Source: Impatiens glandulifera (lineage: Eukaryota; Streptophyta; Magnoliopsida; Ericales; Balsaminaceae). From it: a stretch of 64,000 bases of DNA. This document shows, piece after piece, positions 33,401 to 44,536 of this stretch (the stretch's first letter is position 1; every line of letters starts with the position of its first letter). The notes beneath the pieces were generated by a model. It saw only the letters and a list, made by a program, of their open reading frames with translations. It searched no databases and was not told the DNA's origin. The DNA is taken from positions 61,257,068 through 61,321,067 of the forward strand of contig NC_061862.1 in assembly GCF_907164915.1 (NCBI RefSeq), given 5' to 3'. The translations under genes and the position numbers were made by a program.

Positions 33401-34601
33401 GTATGTCTAATTCGAATATTTGGTTTAATTCGAGTATTTGGTGTAATTCGAGTATTTGGTTTTTTTTAGGATGGACATTTGGAGATGCTTTTAGAGAAGA
33501 CTAAGAATGATGATATTGAGGTATGTGTAATTCGAGTATTTGATGTAATTCGAGTATTTGGTTTAATTCGAGTATTTGTTTTTTTTATGGATATTTGGAG
33601 GAGAAAGACATTGCTTTGCTTGTGGAGGAGACTAAGAATGATGATATTGAGGTATGTGTAATTCGAGTATTTGGTTTAATTCGAGTATTTGGTGTTATTC
33701 GAGTATTTGGTTTTTTTTAACATGGACATTTGGAGGAGAAAGACAATGCTTTGCTTGTGGAGGAGACTAAGAATGAGGATATTGAGGTATGTCTAATTCG
33801 AGTATTTTGTGTAATTCGAGTATTTAGTATAATTCGAGTATTTAGTGTAATTCAAGTTTCAGTATTTAGTGTAATTCGAGTATTTGGTGTAATTCGATTA
33901 TTTGTTTTTTTTAGGATGGGAATTTGGAGGGGGAGAAAGATAATGTTGTTCTTGTGGAGGAGATTAAGAATGAGGATATTGAGGTATGTGTAATTCGAGT
34001 ATTTGGTGTAATTCGAGTATTTGGTGTAATTCGAGTATTTGTTTTTTTATAGGATGGGCATTTAGAGGGGATGTTCTTGTGGAGGAGAAAGACAACGATG
34101 TTCTTGTGGAGGAGATTAAGAATGAGGATATTGAGGTATGTGTAATTCGAGTATTTTTTTTTAGGATGGGCATTTGGAGGAGGAGAAAGACAATGTTGTT
34201 CTTGTGAAGGAGACTAAGAATGAGGATGTGGTAGAGGATGGTGTACTGAAGATTGAAAATATTGAGGTATGTGTAATTCGAGTATTTGGTGTAATTCGAG
34301 TATTTTTTTTTGGATGGGCATTTGGAGGAGGAGAAAGACAATGTTGTTCTTGTGGAGGAGACTAAGAATGAGGATGTGATAGAGGTTGGTGTACTAAAGA
34401 TTGAACATATTGAAGTATGTGTAATTCGAGTATTTGGTGTAATTCGAGTATTTTTTTTAGGATGGGCATTTGGAAAAGTAGAAAGACAATGTTATTCTTG
34501 TGGAGGATACGAAGTATGAGGATATTTAGGTATTGTTTATTTCGAGTATTTGGTCTATTTTGAGCATATGGTCTAATCTCACTAATTTTGTCTAATTCAA
34601 G
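33401..34601 (+). repeat. Tandem exon-intron array, copy A
   Basis: About eight repeats of one exon plus one intron. Exons start at GATGG and end at GATATTGAG|GTATGT. The typical exon (33915-33983) is 69 nt, 23 codons, beginning DGHLE and ending KNEDIE; others are 51, 83 or 102 nt. Introns with intact GT-AG ends are 33401-33469 (69 nt), 33787-33914 (128), 33984-34052 (69), 34136-34164 (29), 34414-34460 (47) and 34530-34601 (72). They are built from one to six copies of an 18-bp unit, GTAATTCGAGTATTTGGT, then a T-run and AG. Acceptors are lost before exons near 33588, 33729 and 34312. Exons are phase 0 at both ends, so adding or skipping one keeps the frame. Confidence 0.85.
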
Positions 34602-34994
34602 GATGTGAATGAGAAGGTGGAGGATGTGGTCAATGATAAGAAGGTGGTGCAGAAGAAGGTGCAGAATAAGAAGGTCCAGAAGAAGAAGGTGGTGCAGAAG
34701 AAGTTGGACAAGGATGTGTTTGTGGAGAAAATTGAGAAGAAGGAAGACAATGTGCAAAATAAGAATGTGGGCCAAAAGAAGAAGGTGGTGCAGAAGAAGT
34801 TGGACGATGATGTGTTTGTGGAGAAGTTTGAGAAGAAGGAAGACAATGTGCAGAATAAGAAGGTGGGCCAGAAGAAGAAGTTGGACGATGATGTGGTAGA
34901 ATTTGAGGATGCATCCCACGTCCAATTTAAGAGAAAGAGGTTGAGGTCGAAAACACTACTTAGTCCCTACATCGTCCATGGTCCAAAAAAATGA
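34602..34994 (+). pseudogene. Lys-rich repeat exon of ULP gene
   Basis: Follows the last array intron in phase (AAG|GATGTGAATGAG). It codes repeated KKVVQKKLD, DVFVEKIEKKEDNVQNK and VGQKKK units, two to three copies, then KRKRLRSKTLLSPYIV. It is very basic and low-complexity, with a possible nuclear localisation signal. The frame stops at 34992-34994 just before the protease part, which continues in another frame. Confidence 0.75.
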
Positions 34995-35740
34995 CGGTGA
35001 AATATCCAATCATTGTCGATCCTATGGCGAAGTTTGCGAAATTGATGACAGAGTTGATGAAAGAGATGAGAAAAAAAGTAAATTCAAAAAGCTGGAGCTC
35101 TGTACTGGTAGTGTAGGCTTTAAATTCTTCGATATAATTATGAGGACAACTAGGTGTCTAACTGATGTGGAGATCAATGTCGGATGTGCTCTACTAAGAA
35201 AAATAACAATCACCTACCATAAGACGTACACGAAGGATTTCACCATCAAATATTGTCATTTTGCCCCTTTGTTTAAATCACACTATGATAAAGTTGTTGT
35301 TGATTCTATTGATGTTGATAAGCCAAAAGGCCATTCTTTTGATGAAGCCTTTTATGAGTACTATTGGGGGTAAAGAAGATAGACAAATGCTCATGTGGTG
35401 CATTATTGATGACATTTACTTCCCCCTTAATCTCGACATCAAGCACTGGGTATTGTGTGTTCTGCGATTGAAAGAATGGAGAATTGATGTTTATGATTGC
35501 GATAAGTCAATTTATAATGAAGACAATTTTGCAGAATTCATGATACCCATGTGTCAAATGTTTCTGCCCTTCCTTCATAAAGCAATGTCTGAAGTTCAAA
35601 TGTCCAGGTATCCTAACATGACATTGGAGACTTTAACATTTCGTAGAATCCCACATCCATAAGTACCAAAAGCATCAACAAGTGAAGATTGTGGCGTTTT
35701 TGTATTAATGTATATAGAGTACCTGACTGCTAAATTGGTC
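34978..35740 (+). pseudogene. C48/ULP1-type protease domain, copy A
   Basis: Two frames cover it. 34978-35373 has FKFFDIIMRTTRCLTDVEI and the region before the catalytic core. 35350-35660 has IDDIYFPLNLDIKHWVLCVL (His and Trp of the active site) and WRIDVYDCDKS (catalytic Asp). After a stop at 35660-35662, PKASTSEDCGVFVLMYIEYL carries the nucleophile Cys. All triad residues remain, but at least two frame breaks inactivate it. Confidence 0.85.
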
Positions 35741-35934
35741 TAGAAAATTGCATATTAGATAAGATGAAATTTTATAGAGAAAAGTGGCCAGTCAGGTTGT
35801 TCCACCAAATTTTAGAGCCATGAAGTTGTAATATCTTGAAACAATTCACATTATTGTTGTAACATGTTGTGTAATACTGAATATTGTTTATCATCATTAG
35901 TTATATAATACTGTTATTTATTTCAGATTGTTGA

Positions 35935-36062
35935 AAAAACAGTGACTCACGCATATTGTAATATGCGTGAGTCATTTTGTAATATGTGTGAGTCATAACT
36001 CATGTATATTACAATATGACTCACGCATATTACAATATGACTCAAACATGCTGAAATAAGAG
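35935..36062. repeat. Palindromic repeats between convergent genes
   Basis: TGACTCACGCATATTGTAAT is followed directly by its own complement, then a second pair TAATATGTGTGAGTCAT and TATGACTCACGCATATTAC. The stretch folds into strong hairpins. It lies between the 3' ends of the ULP gene (+) and the transposase (-), where both transcripts should end. The TGACTCACGC core resembles the ACTCACGCGT motif of the TIRs. Confidence 0.85.
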
Positions 36063-36235
36063 CACTATTAATGCATATGACAACCAAACAAAGAGAACTA
36101 TAAACCCTAAATTTAGAACATTATGTTTCACCTTGTTTAACATGCTGAAATAAATAACATTATGAGCCAATACAAAATTATTCATACAATACAACATTGA
36201 AGTAAACTTAGAACATTATTCATACAACAGTAAAC

Positions 36236-38830
36236 TTAGAACAACTGTTGAGATGATGGTTGATATTGTTGTTGAGATGATGGTTGATGTTGTTGTTGAG
36301 ATGATGGTTGATGTTGTTGCTGAGATGCTACTCTTGTAGTAGATGGTGTAGGCATCACTGATTTGCATGTTGCCCTATTATGACCATGATCACTACTTGA
36401 GTTGCATCGTCTTCGGACCTTACGAGTCTCACTTTGGGATGACCTACGATTTGTTGTTGGCTTCCCTTTCTTCACCTCAACAGGTGGTTTTAGGCAGACG
36501 CGTTGTTTGATAATTTCCGGAATATCCCATTTTTTTTTCATTACCAACAGGATAACATGTCTCAGAATATGCATTCAACCAAATTTCAGTTGAGTAATAC
36601 CTGAAAAAGTTAACGATTAAACATGTGAGAAATTAGTTAGATAACGATTAAAAATACAATTGTTACCTTGAGCAGAAATCAGAGGGATCCAATTTTCGTG
36701 TACAAGCAGTAGCTAGGGCATGAGTACAAGGAAGACCAGATACATCAAATACCATGCAACTACAATTCATTTCGTGTATGTTAACTTTAAAATGAGATTC
36801 ACCGTCATGCACATAAAACTCGAATCGGTTAAGTGAATTGACGTTATACAGTCTGGCTTTCTTAGCTTGCTCACGTAAGAACTTTTCATAATATTGAGAT
36901 AAACGTTCTTTGTGATTATCCGTTTTTCTCTTCTATTATGACATCATTCATATATTGTGAATCTTAAATATTCAGCTAAGGTTGATATGGGATACTTTCT
37001 AGCTTCCGTACTCTGACTATTAAAATTCTCGACGTAATTACTTGTCATTTGATTGTATCGATTACCGGGGAAAAATGCACGACTCTATCTTTCCATTCCA
37101 ATATCTGCCAAATAGAAAGCTATACAAGGGTCCTTAATTCTGATCTTGTCAAAAAATGATTAAACATTAGGATGATGTATGCACGAGAAGCCAATTCAAA
37201 TTCTGCGTGGTAGTGATCATTTTTTAATTTGGCCATTATATTCATCTTGATGTGGTATGTGCATGCACCGTGATATTCTTCTGGAAAAATTGAGCACAAT
37301 ACATTGGCAATACTTGGGTGTCTATCGAATACGAAGATGAGATATTGGACTGATCCAATTTCTACTTTTAGTTGTTGCATGAAGTATGTCCAAGAGTTAT
37401 TATTCTCTGAATTAACCACGCCAAAAGCAACATGATATAGTTGCTCATTTACATCCAATGTTATAGCCGCCAATAGTTGACATTCAATCTTATGCTTAAG
37501 AAAACTGGCATCGACGCACAATACAGGACGACAACTAGTTCTGAAACCCCTAATTGAGAGGCCTATGGACATTAACATATACTTGAAATGATTGTGCTCA
37601 TCCGTCTGAATGTCTATTATGGTACCTGGATTATTCATCTCTAACATGTAGAGGTATGATGGCAATTTACCATAGGAATCCTATATAGTTCCTCGCAATG
37701 CCATTAGGGTTTGTTCCCTGGACCTCCAAGCCTTATTATAACTCATCTTTATTCCATAACTTCTATGCATGTCTTTCATTATTTTCTTAGGTATTTGGTC
37801 ATGGTGATGGTCCATGTACTTGCTCTTCATGCATTCCCAAATAACTCATGATGGTGTTTGCCTTTCATTCTCTCGCCTTGACACAATTGAACATGTATGA
37901 TCTTTTACAAATTTCCGAATCTCAAACATTTCTGAAGATTTTCCTTTCACAGCACGCAATCTCCACTTGCAATTCTGATCCAAACATTTCACCACCCAAA
38001 TATCTTTTTTGACTTCGCCACTTTGAATTCAAAATTATTAGTCATCGCATATTTATGTAACATCAGTTGAAGTTCCCTTTTATTCTCAAACAACGAACTG
38101 ACTTCAATTTCCAAACTTAATGCCTCAGGTATCGGATTTTCAATGTCATGTATGTTACTAGCAATCCAATCACTACAGCTTGGTTGGCACCCAATCCTAG
38201 GAACCCAAGCACTACTTGGATTGGTACTAGTAACCCAAGCAGCACTACTAGGTTGGGTAATAAGAACTATATCATCATCCCCCTCATTCAGACGCAAACA
38301 TGGTTCATCTTCAATGTCATTTTCACTTTCAAAGACAACCTCCTGTTGCTTCGGGAATACGTCAGGATCATCAATTTCTGGAACCACTATACTTTCTTGA
38401 GTTGGGTTTGTTGGATTTCTAGGTAGTGACTTATCTACTAATGATACACATAATGGAGTGCGGTTGTGGACTAAACATGCTTCATGTAAAAAGAACTCTA
38501 CATCCACATCTTTTTTGATATCAGTTATATAATAAAATTTGGCATTCATGTCCGGAGAATTATACGTGACTTGAAACAATAAATCATATCTATATTTGTC
38601 AACATTAGTAGAAAAATATATTAAATCAACTAATTTAGCATAAGTAGAATTTTGGGGAACAATCAAACCGTTGTTTGACTTTGCAGAAAAATGAGTAACA
38701 TTATCTGTAGTTTTCCACTATCCATCAAAGTAAAGAAGTACTTGAGCTACAATTGAAAACAGTTCAACAACATTACAAGAATTATGCGTATTGTAATGTT
38801 CTGTTGTTGCCTCACTCACGATTTTTACTT
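36236..38830 (-). pseudogene. MuDR-type MULE transposase, copy A
   Basis: Minus-strand order is complete. A PB1-like N-terminus (QVLLYFDG then KFYYITDIKKDVDVEFFLHE) comes first. Next are a MuDR DNA-binding region (SSLFENKRELQLMLHKYAMT then CKWRLRAVKGKSS with DHTC) and the catalytic domain in ORF 37665-37120 (CVDASFLKHKIECQLLAAIT, IFVFDRHPSIANVL). Then come NRYNQMTSNYVENFNSQS, a SWIM-type Cys/His segment (VSGLPCTHALA) and a C-terminal knuckle (CNSSSDHGHNRATC) with a Gln/Ser tail. Several stops and frame changes break it (for example near 37680, 37120 and 36610). It would bind the TIRs and move the element; this copy is dead. Confidence 0.9.
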
Positions 38831-38849
38831 AATTCGGTTGTTGCTTTTT

Positions 38850-39060
38850 GAAGATGGTGTGAACCATAACCGAGGAGGAGTTTGCTGGTAGAGTTTCAGG
38901 AAATCCAATGCAGTAACTTTTCCATAAGTTTGCTGCGATGAATCTAATGGGATAGGATCCCCTATCCAATAGGTCCATTGAAGAAAACTTATGGACAATT
39001 CTTGGCACAATGTATTTCCATGAAACATACCAGCAAACTCCTCCTCAATGAGTATTTCGC
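38850..39060. repeat. Hairpin made of two inverted ULP 5'-coding fragments
   Basis: Arms of about 85-100 bp face each other: 38869-38955 and 38960-39050, sharing GAGGAGGAGTTTGCTGGTA and CCATAAGTTT. GGATAGG-ATC-CCCTATCC lies at the centre. Each arm also resembles the first ~30 codons of the ULP gene (ATGAGTTTGCTATGAGGGTC ... AAGTTTGCTTCAATGAATCT, copy B 61660-61745). So it is two diverged, inverted copies of the passenger gene's coding start, placed upstream of the transposase. Confidence 0.75.
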
Positions 39061-39359
39061 GTGAGTGAGAAACAATACGCGTGAGTGAAATACGTGTAAC
39101 ATATTTATTTGTTCATATAACATAGTATTGATTCATATTCATTCAGGAGTTATCGAATACAACCTAGCTATACTATAATATAACCAATCTAGTGTTCATA
39201 ATCACTAAAGAATATAAAATAAACTTACCCATTTTGAGAACGAAGAGTAGTGGGTCACGACTTCAAACGGAGAGGTCGTGGCCGTAGTCGTCACCGTCGT
39301 CAGCTGCTACTCGTGGTCGTGGTCGTGGTCTTCAAGGGAGTAGGGTTTGGAGTAGAGTC

Positions 39360-39739
39360 GGAGTGGAAAGTGAGAGAGTCGATATTCGTGAATGGGTTTT
39401 TTTTAATTAGGGCAAAAAAATTATATATATGATGAAAGACGAGAAATGTCATTCACGCATTTTCGTCTAAAACGCATGAGTTCATAAATGTGTTTTAGAT
39501 GAAACGCGTGAGTGGCATTTCCCGTAAATGGAAAGTCGAGAAATGTCACTCCCGCGTTTCATCTAAAAAACGCGTTTATAAACTCACGCGTTTTAGATGA
39601 AAACGTGTTAATGGCATTTCCCGTCATTGAGCGGTAATTTGGTCGCGCGAGGAGTATTATGGACTTTTTGCAAACTATATCAAGCGGGATCCATTTTTGT
39701 ATTTAGGCCATTTAGTAGGGTCATTTCATCAAATTTCCC
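39360..39739. repeat. MULE copy A right TIR
   Basis: Pairs with 28285-28665, with the same internal ACGCGTGAGT palindromes. It probably holds the transposase promoter. Two extra GCGTGAGTGA motifs lie just inside (39058-39085). Confidence 0.9.
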
Positions 39740-39747
39740 GATGTATG

Positions 39748-42565
39748 TAGCGGCTCAACCCACCCAAAAAATAATAATGTAAAAATATGACTTTACCTCT
39801 TAACTTCATTTTTTTCCAATTTAATTCAATATTTGTTTATCTAATTATTATAAATAATGGCAAAACTTACATTTTATCAACTCGTTTTATTTAAAACTTT
39901 CTTTTTATTTTTTAAATCCTCGTTCTATTTAGAATTTTCTTATTATTTTTTTAAGTCCTCAAAATTTAATTTCTGAATCTGGTCCTTAAATTTAATACAC
40001 ACGAACCAATCATATAAATTGACAACATTTATTATGTGGAAATAAAAGTAATTTTCATAAAATAAATTTTCAAACATTAAACTTTAGATCAAATTACATA
40101 AAATTTTACTCGGGTAGTCGGGTCTAATATTACTTATTATATATTTGAAAATATATATATATATTAATAAAGCAACTAACCAATTTATTTAATTTTTTTA
40201 GATTTTTATATTTATAATAATTTTGATTATTTAATAATTAAATTTAATAAATATTGACATTTATAAAAAAAATGAAAAAATAAATAAATTGAATATAATT
40301 AATTATTTTAATATAAATAAATTATTATAATTGATAATTGGAAAAATATAAAATATATATATATATATAAATAGTTAAAAACATATATGTGGTAATAAAA
40401 TTTTGTTAGTGTCTTGTTTTTTATAATAATATATTATTATAATAGATAATTGAATAAATATTTAAAAAATTTTAAAACTAATATAATAATTAAATTAAAA
40501 AATATGTTCTAACAAAAATAATATTGTCTTAATTTTATTTTTATAATAATAAATTATTATAATAAATAATTGGACAAATATTAAAAAAATTTAATAAGTA
40601 TATATAAATAATTAAATAAAAATATGTGGTAATAAAAAAATTATTCTTTTGGTCTTCATTTATTTTCTATAATAATAAATAAGTTTTAAATACATTTCTA
40701 AGTAATTTTAAAAAAACTTAATATATTTAAATATATATATATATAATTTTTTTAATTTAAATATTTTTATTAATTTATTTTACATTTTTTGTTTTTTAAA
40801 TTTATTTTTAGGAAATATTTTTTTTTTATTATTTCAGTATTTTTAATTAATATATATATATATAATTATTTTTTATTAAAAAATAACATTAATTATTATT
40901 CACATTTCTTAGTTTATTTTTTATATTATATAAGTTTCAACTACAATTCTAAATCACTTTAAAACTTAACATAATTAATTAAATTTATTTTTAAATTTAT
41001 TTAAAATAATTTCTCAATTTCGTGTTTTGGTATTATTTTAGGCATTTACTCACCCTTCGTCGACGAATCTTACGGTCGATTACACTTTTCGGCATAATCT
41101 TAGGCCTTGACTCACCCTCTATGGACATGAATCTTTGGGTTTTATTACCAATATTTGCGTTACTCAAACTGACATTCCCTTAGTAGTCCACCCTTAGGTT
41201 ATCTCACCAATGTTTGTTTACTCAATATGGCAATCTCGCTTTTACTTCATCAAGCACTATTATATGTTATCCTTCAAGTCAAAGTCCAAAAATGAAGCGT
41301 CAAAGTCATTTTTAAATAAAAAGAGAAACTCAAAATCATGATGAAAAAGTTTTTCTCAAGAAAAATAAATAAAGTGGTCATGACCAGAAAATCAAAAAAA
41401 CCAAAAAGCAAAAGTGATGAAACGGTTCAAGAAAATCTCTTTAGGATTATGCTCTTCGGGTCCTCTATTTCTAGACATTTATGAAATTTGTACACCAACA
41501 ATCATCGAAGATGTCTTTATACAAAAGCGCACCATTGAGGCATGAAGCAGTTACAAAGATTACGTAGTAAGTCACTCACTATGTAAATGATGCAACACAA
41601 CCCAATCTTGTGTGATTAGGCACATGGCTCCCCGAACTACGCAATCACAAGACCGATAAAATTATTTAAACGTCAACCTACCAAGTTGATGCAAACTAAC
41701 TATCTCACGAATTTTGTCACGTAACTCAAACTAATTAGACACATACATTCGGACTAATTAGATACGCACTCGGAACTAATTAGACACATATATTCGGACT
41801 AATTAGATATGCACTTGGAACTATCGTGAGGTTAATATGATGGAATCGCCACTTGAGGAAGGGAGCCAACCCTCTAGCTATCTACGCAGCTGGTCTAAGG
41901 ACTATAGTGGCATAAGATTAATGTATTTGGTTTTCCACTCGAGTCGAAAGACGATAAAAACATCATTGGTTATTTCAGGCAGATGATTTATGGACTATAG
42001 TAGGTGAAATTAATGTAAGTGTAAGACGTCCACCCTCACAATGACACAAAACTCTTCGGTTATCTCGCATAGTTGGTCATCGGACTTGGGGGTCTGACTT
42101 TAATGAAAGAGGGAAGTTGCGATTACGGCAGAGGTCTATTTGGGTGAATGGTCAGATCATAGACGATTTTTTCTACGATTGAAGGAGAAGAAAGGGAGCA
42201 GCATCGATTTAGGAGGACTGAGGTAAGAATCGGGCGACAATTCAAGGGCTCTAGCGTGATCTCTCCCATGCGAGTGAAGGACTGAGGTCAGTGTCATTGG
42301 CAACCTGCAAAATTTTATTATTTTCTCCGTTGGATGTTGCCAAGAGACTACAATCATCTTCCCCTGTTAAATGCTCAGACACAAGAACACGAGGAAGGCG
42401 CGCTCATTTCCCTTTTCGTAATCGTAATCATCTGCTATTTTTTCTCTCCTTATGCTATAAATCATAACCTTAAGGATCCTCAAGATTTGATTTACAAAAT
42501 CAATGGGAGAGGCTGTCAACAGAGAGGCGTGTTGGCATATAAAAAGGAAGGATGGAAAAAAGAGG
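39748..42565. other. AT-rich then unassigned sequence, no gene seen
   Basis: 39750-41030 is AT-rich with nothing recognisable. 41040-42565 is less AT-rich and looks like old repeat DNA. A ~47-bp unit is present twice (41738-41825, TTCGGACTAATTAGATA), and no coding frame could be assigned. The copia element is inserted at 42570/42571; the interrupted sequence resumes at 54682. Confidence 0.5.
41735..41826. repeat. ~47-bp tandem repeat, two copies
   Basis: ATTAGACACATA, TTCGGACTAATTAGATA and GCACTCGGAACTA follow one another twice with small changes. Confidence 0.75.
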
Positions 42566-42570
42566 AGAGG

Positions 42571-44492
42571 TGTTGGGTCAAATTATTTTGACTAAGTGTT
42601 GAAATAATTTATCCCCTGATATTTTGATGATGAAATACTTTATAAGTTTTGATACAGGTGTATTAAGACAAATATGTCTTTAGACTTGGTTCTAATGAGG
42701 GTCATTAGACCGATTTTGATCTCCATTCGCATTAAGTTAGACGCAAGACTAATGAAAATAGATGCTCAGTTTAACTCATCGGAGTTAGACGTGTAAGTCT
42801 AATAGACGTGTAAAGAATTAGACGGGTAGTCTAATGAATACACGGAATTAGACGTGAGTCTAATGGAATTAGACGTACAGTCTAACTCATCAGAGTTAGA
42901 CGTGTAAGTCTAATAGACGTGCAAAGAATTAGACGGGTAGTCTAATGAATACACGGAATTAGACGTGAGTCTAATGGAATTAGACGTACAGTCTAACTCA
43001 TCGGAGTTAGACGTGTAAGTCTAATAGACGTGCAAAGAATTAGACGGGTAGTCTAATGAATACATGGAATTAGACGTGAGTCTAATGGAATTAGACGTAC
43101 AGTCTAACTCATCGGAGTTAGACGTGTATGTCTAATAGACGTAAAGAATTAGACGGATAGTCTAATGAATACGCGGAATTAGACGTGGTAGTCTAACTTA
43201 GTGGAGTTAGACGTACCCGTCTAATGGTTATTATAATTAGACGGATTGTCTTATTATTGAAAGTTAGACATGGGTCTAACTCCTTCAGACAAGTCTGAAG
43301 TAGAACCGGAATTAGACGTGGTAGTCTAACTCAATGGAGTTAGACGTACCCGTCTAATGGTTATTATAATTAGACGGATTGTCTAATTATTGAAAGTTAG
43401 ACGTGGGTCTAACTCCTTCAGATAAGTCTGAAGTAGAACCGGAATTAGACGTGGTAGTCTAACTCAGTGGAGTTAGACGTACCCGTCTAATGGTTATTGT
43501 TATTAGACGCGAGTCTAATTATATTAGACCTGTCGGTCTAATAGACATTTTTCATCAGAAGGAGTTGACTTATTTCATTAGACTGATTTGTCTAACTGAA
43601 ATACGTCTAATGCTCTGATTCAAGCAGTACGCTTGAATCTAGCATTTCTCCTACCCACGTGCTATAATTGTACCCTACTCCTGCTCTACTTTCTTGTGAA
43701 GATTAGTACAACAGCTATATGCATCCAATCAAGGAATGCCATGTAAGAGAATTTTCCTCACATTACCCGTTTTTGCAGGTACATCCCTGATGGAATATTC
43801 GGCGCACTACCAGTTTGGTACGGCCACGATCCTTGTGCTCAGAACCTGCTGTGTACAATGTAGGCTTTCCAATAGAAGAGCGCCACGTATCATTCTTGAA
43901 GATTCGACAGTTAGCTTCTGATCAGTATTTAACCAATCCTTAGAGCAACGGACGAAGCATTTTGCCTGACACAAAACCTTACGAACATGCATACTGATTT
44001 TGCAGAGAGACTACTCAATCATCTTGCTTACTGAACTCATTCTTGAAGCTTCTTTCTGATTGTACTGTGTGTGAATCAAGAGAGAGAGTTAGAATCAAAA
44101 CATCATTAACTGAGTGATATTCTTCATCTTCTTGTAATTGAATAGAAAGTGTTCTGTTCAATAGTGAGCTAATTGTGTGTGTAAACTGTATTTGATTCTC
44201 ATCATATAGTGAATCCTTCCGGTGGTTGGAAGAAGGGGTGACGTAGGAGAGTTTCTCCGAACATCCATAAACAAACTGTTGTGTTCTTCATTTTCTGTCA
44301 TCTTTTCATATTTCTTCTTGTGCTTCAAACCCAAGTAAACAATTCCGCCTTGAATCTGTTTCAAGTGTTTACACAAGTTTGCGTAGAATAGAAAGCGAAT
44401 TAAATCCCTAACAGGATTTCTTTCAAACCGTTTTTCATAAGCCTTCATCCTTAGTCAGACCCCCGTCTCTAACGATAAAGACGATCCTATCA
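42571..44492 (+). repeat. 5' LTR with palindromic minisatellite
   Basis: 1922 bp. From 42690 to 43620 it is mostly TTAGAC...GTCTAA palindromes in two higher-order units: about 118 bp (42780-43140, three copies and more) and about 125 bp (43180-43500, about 2.5 copies). Downstream TATTTAA (43926-43932) is the likely TATA box. Confidence 0.93.
42690..43620. repeat. TTAGAC/GTCTAA palindrome array, LTR 1
   Basis: Each basic unit is an imperfect palindrome such as TTAGACGTGTAAGTCTAA or TTAGACGGGTAGTCTAA, with 4-8 bp between half-sites and short spacers. This makes dozens of identical half-sites upstream of the LTR TATA box. The layout suggests a dimeric protein-binding array, an inference only. 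Confidence 0.93.
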
Positions 44493-44536
44493 ATTGGTAT
44501 CAGAGCCCTGTTTCTATTCTCAAGCCTTTCCTAAAA

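Larger units (their letters stand above)
28690..35760 (+). pseudogene. DUF1985-repeat-ULP1 protease gene of MULE copy A
   Basis: A 5' leader exon ends at 28762 (CAG|GTGAGT), and an intron runs 28763-29205. The ATG (29206) is the first codon of exon 2. The coding part is cut at codon 30 by a gypsy-type insertion and resumes at 31973. DUF1985-type sequence follows (32100-32700), then a basic and coiled-coil segment (32912-33400), then a tandem exon-intron array (33401-34601). After that come a Lys-rich repeat exon (34602-34994) and a C48/ULP1-type protease (34978-35740). The catalytic residues are visible: His in KHW (35444), Asp in YDCD (about 35510) and Cys in EDCGVFVLMYIEYL (35689). Stops and frameshifts break several parts. 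ULP1 proteases cleave SUMO; activity here is lost. Confidence 0.88.
28285..39739. mobile_element. MULE with ULP1-type passenger gene, copy A
   Basis: Terminal inverted repeats of about 380 bp (28285-28665 and 39360-39739) start GAGAAATTTGATGAA and GGGAAATTTGATGAA. The flanks are GATATATA (28277-28284) and GATGTATG (39740-39747). The second copy of the element has GATGTATG as its left flank, so the target duplication was GATGTATG and the left one has mutated. Inside are a DUF1985/ULP1 gene on + and a MuDR-type transposase on -, tail to tail. A gypsy-derived element is inserted at 29297-31972. All genes are broken. The layout resembles described plant MULEs that carry ULP-like genes. Confidence 0.93.

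Noticed and set aside
34362..34925. 187-residue minus-strand open frame, Leu/His-rich
   Set aside because: It is the complement of the Glu/Lys repeat exons and has no independent support.
41040..42565. Possible host gene upstream of the copia insertion
   Set aside because: Less AT-rich and partly open, but no conserved motif or consistent frame was found on either strand.
42690..43620. Possible CRISPR-like array
   Set aside because: Repeats are palindromic minisatellite units inside a plant LTR with a target duplication; no unique spacers of fixed length and no cas genes.
43736..43921. 61-residue frame repeated in both LTRs (also 53920-54105)
   Set aside because: It falls in the LTR near the expected transcript start and has no recognisable product; it is duplicated only because LTRs are.
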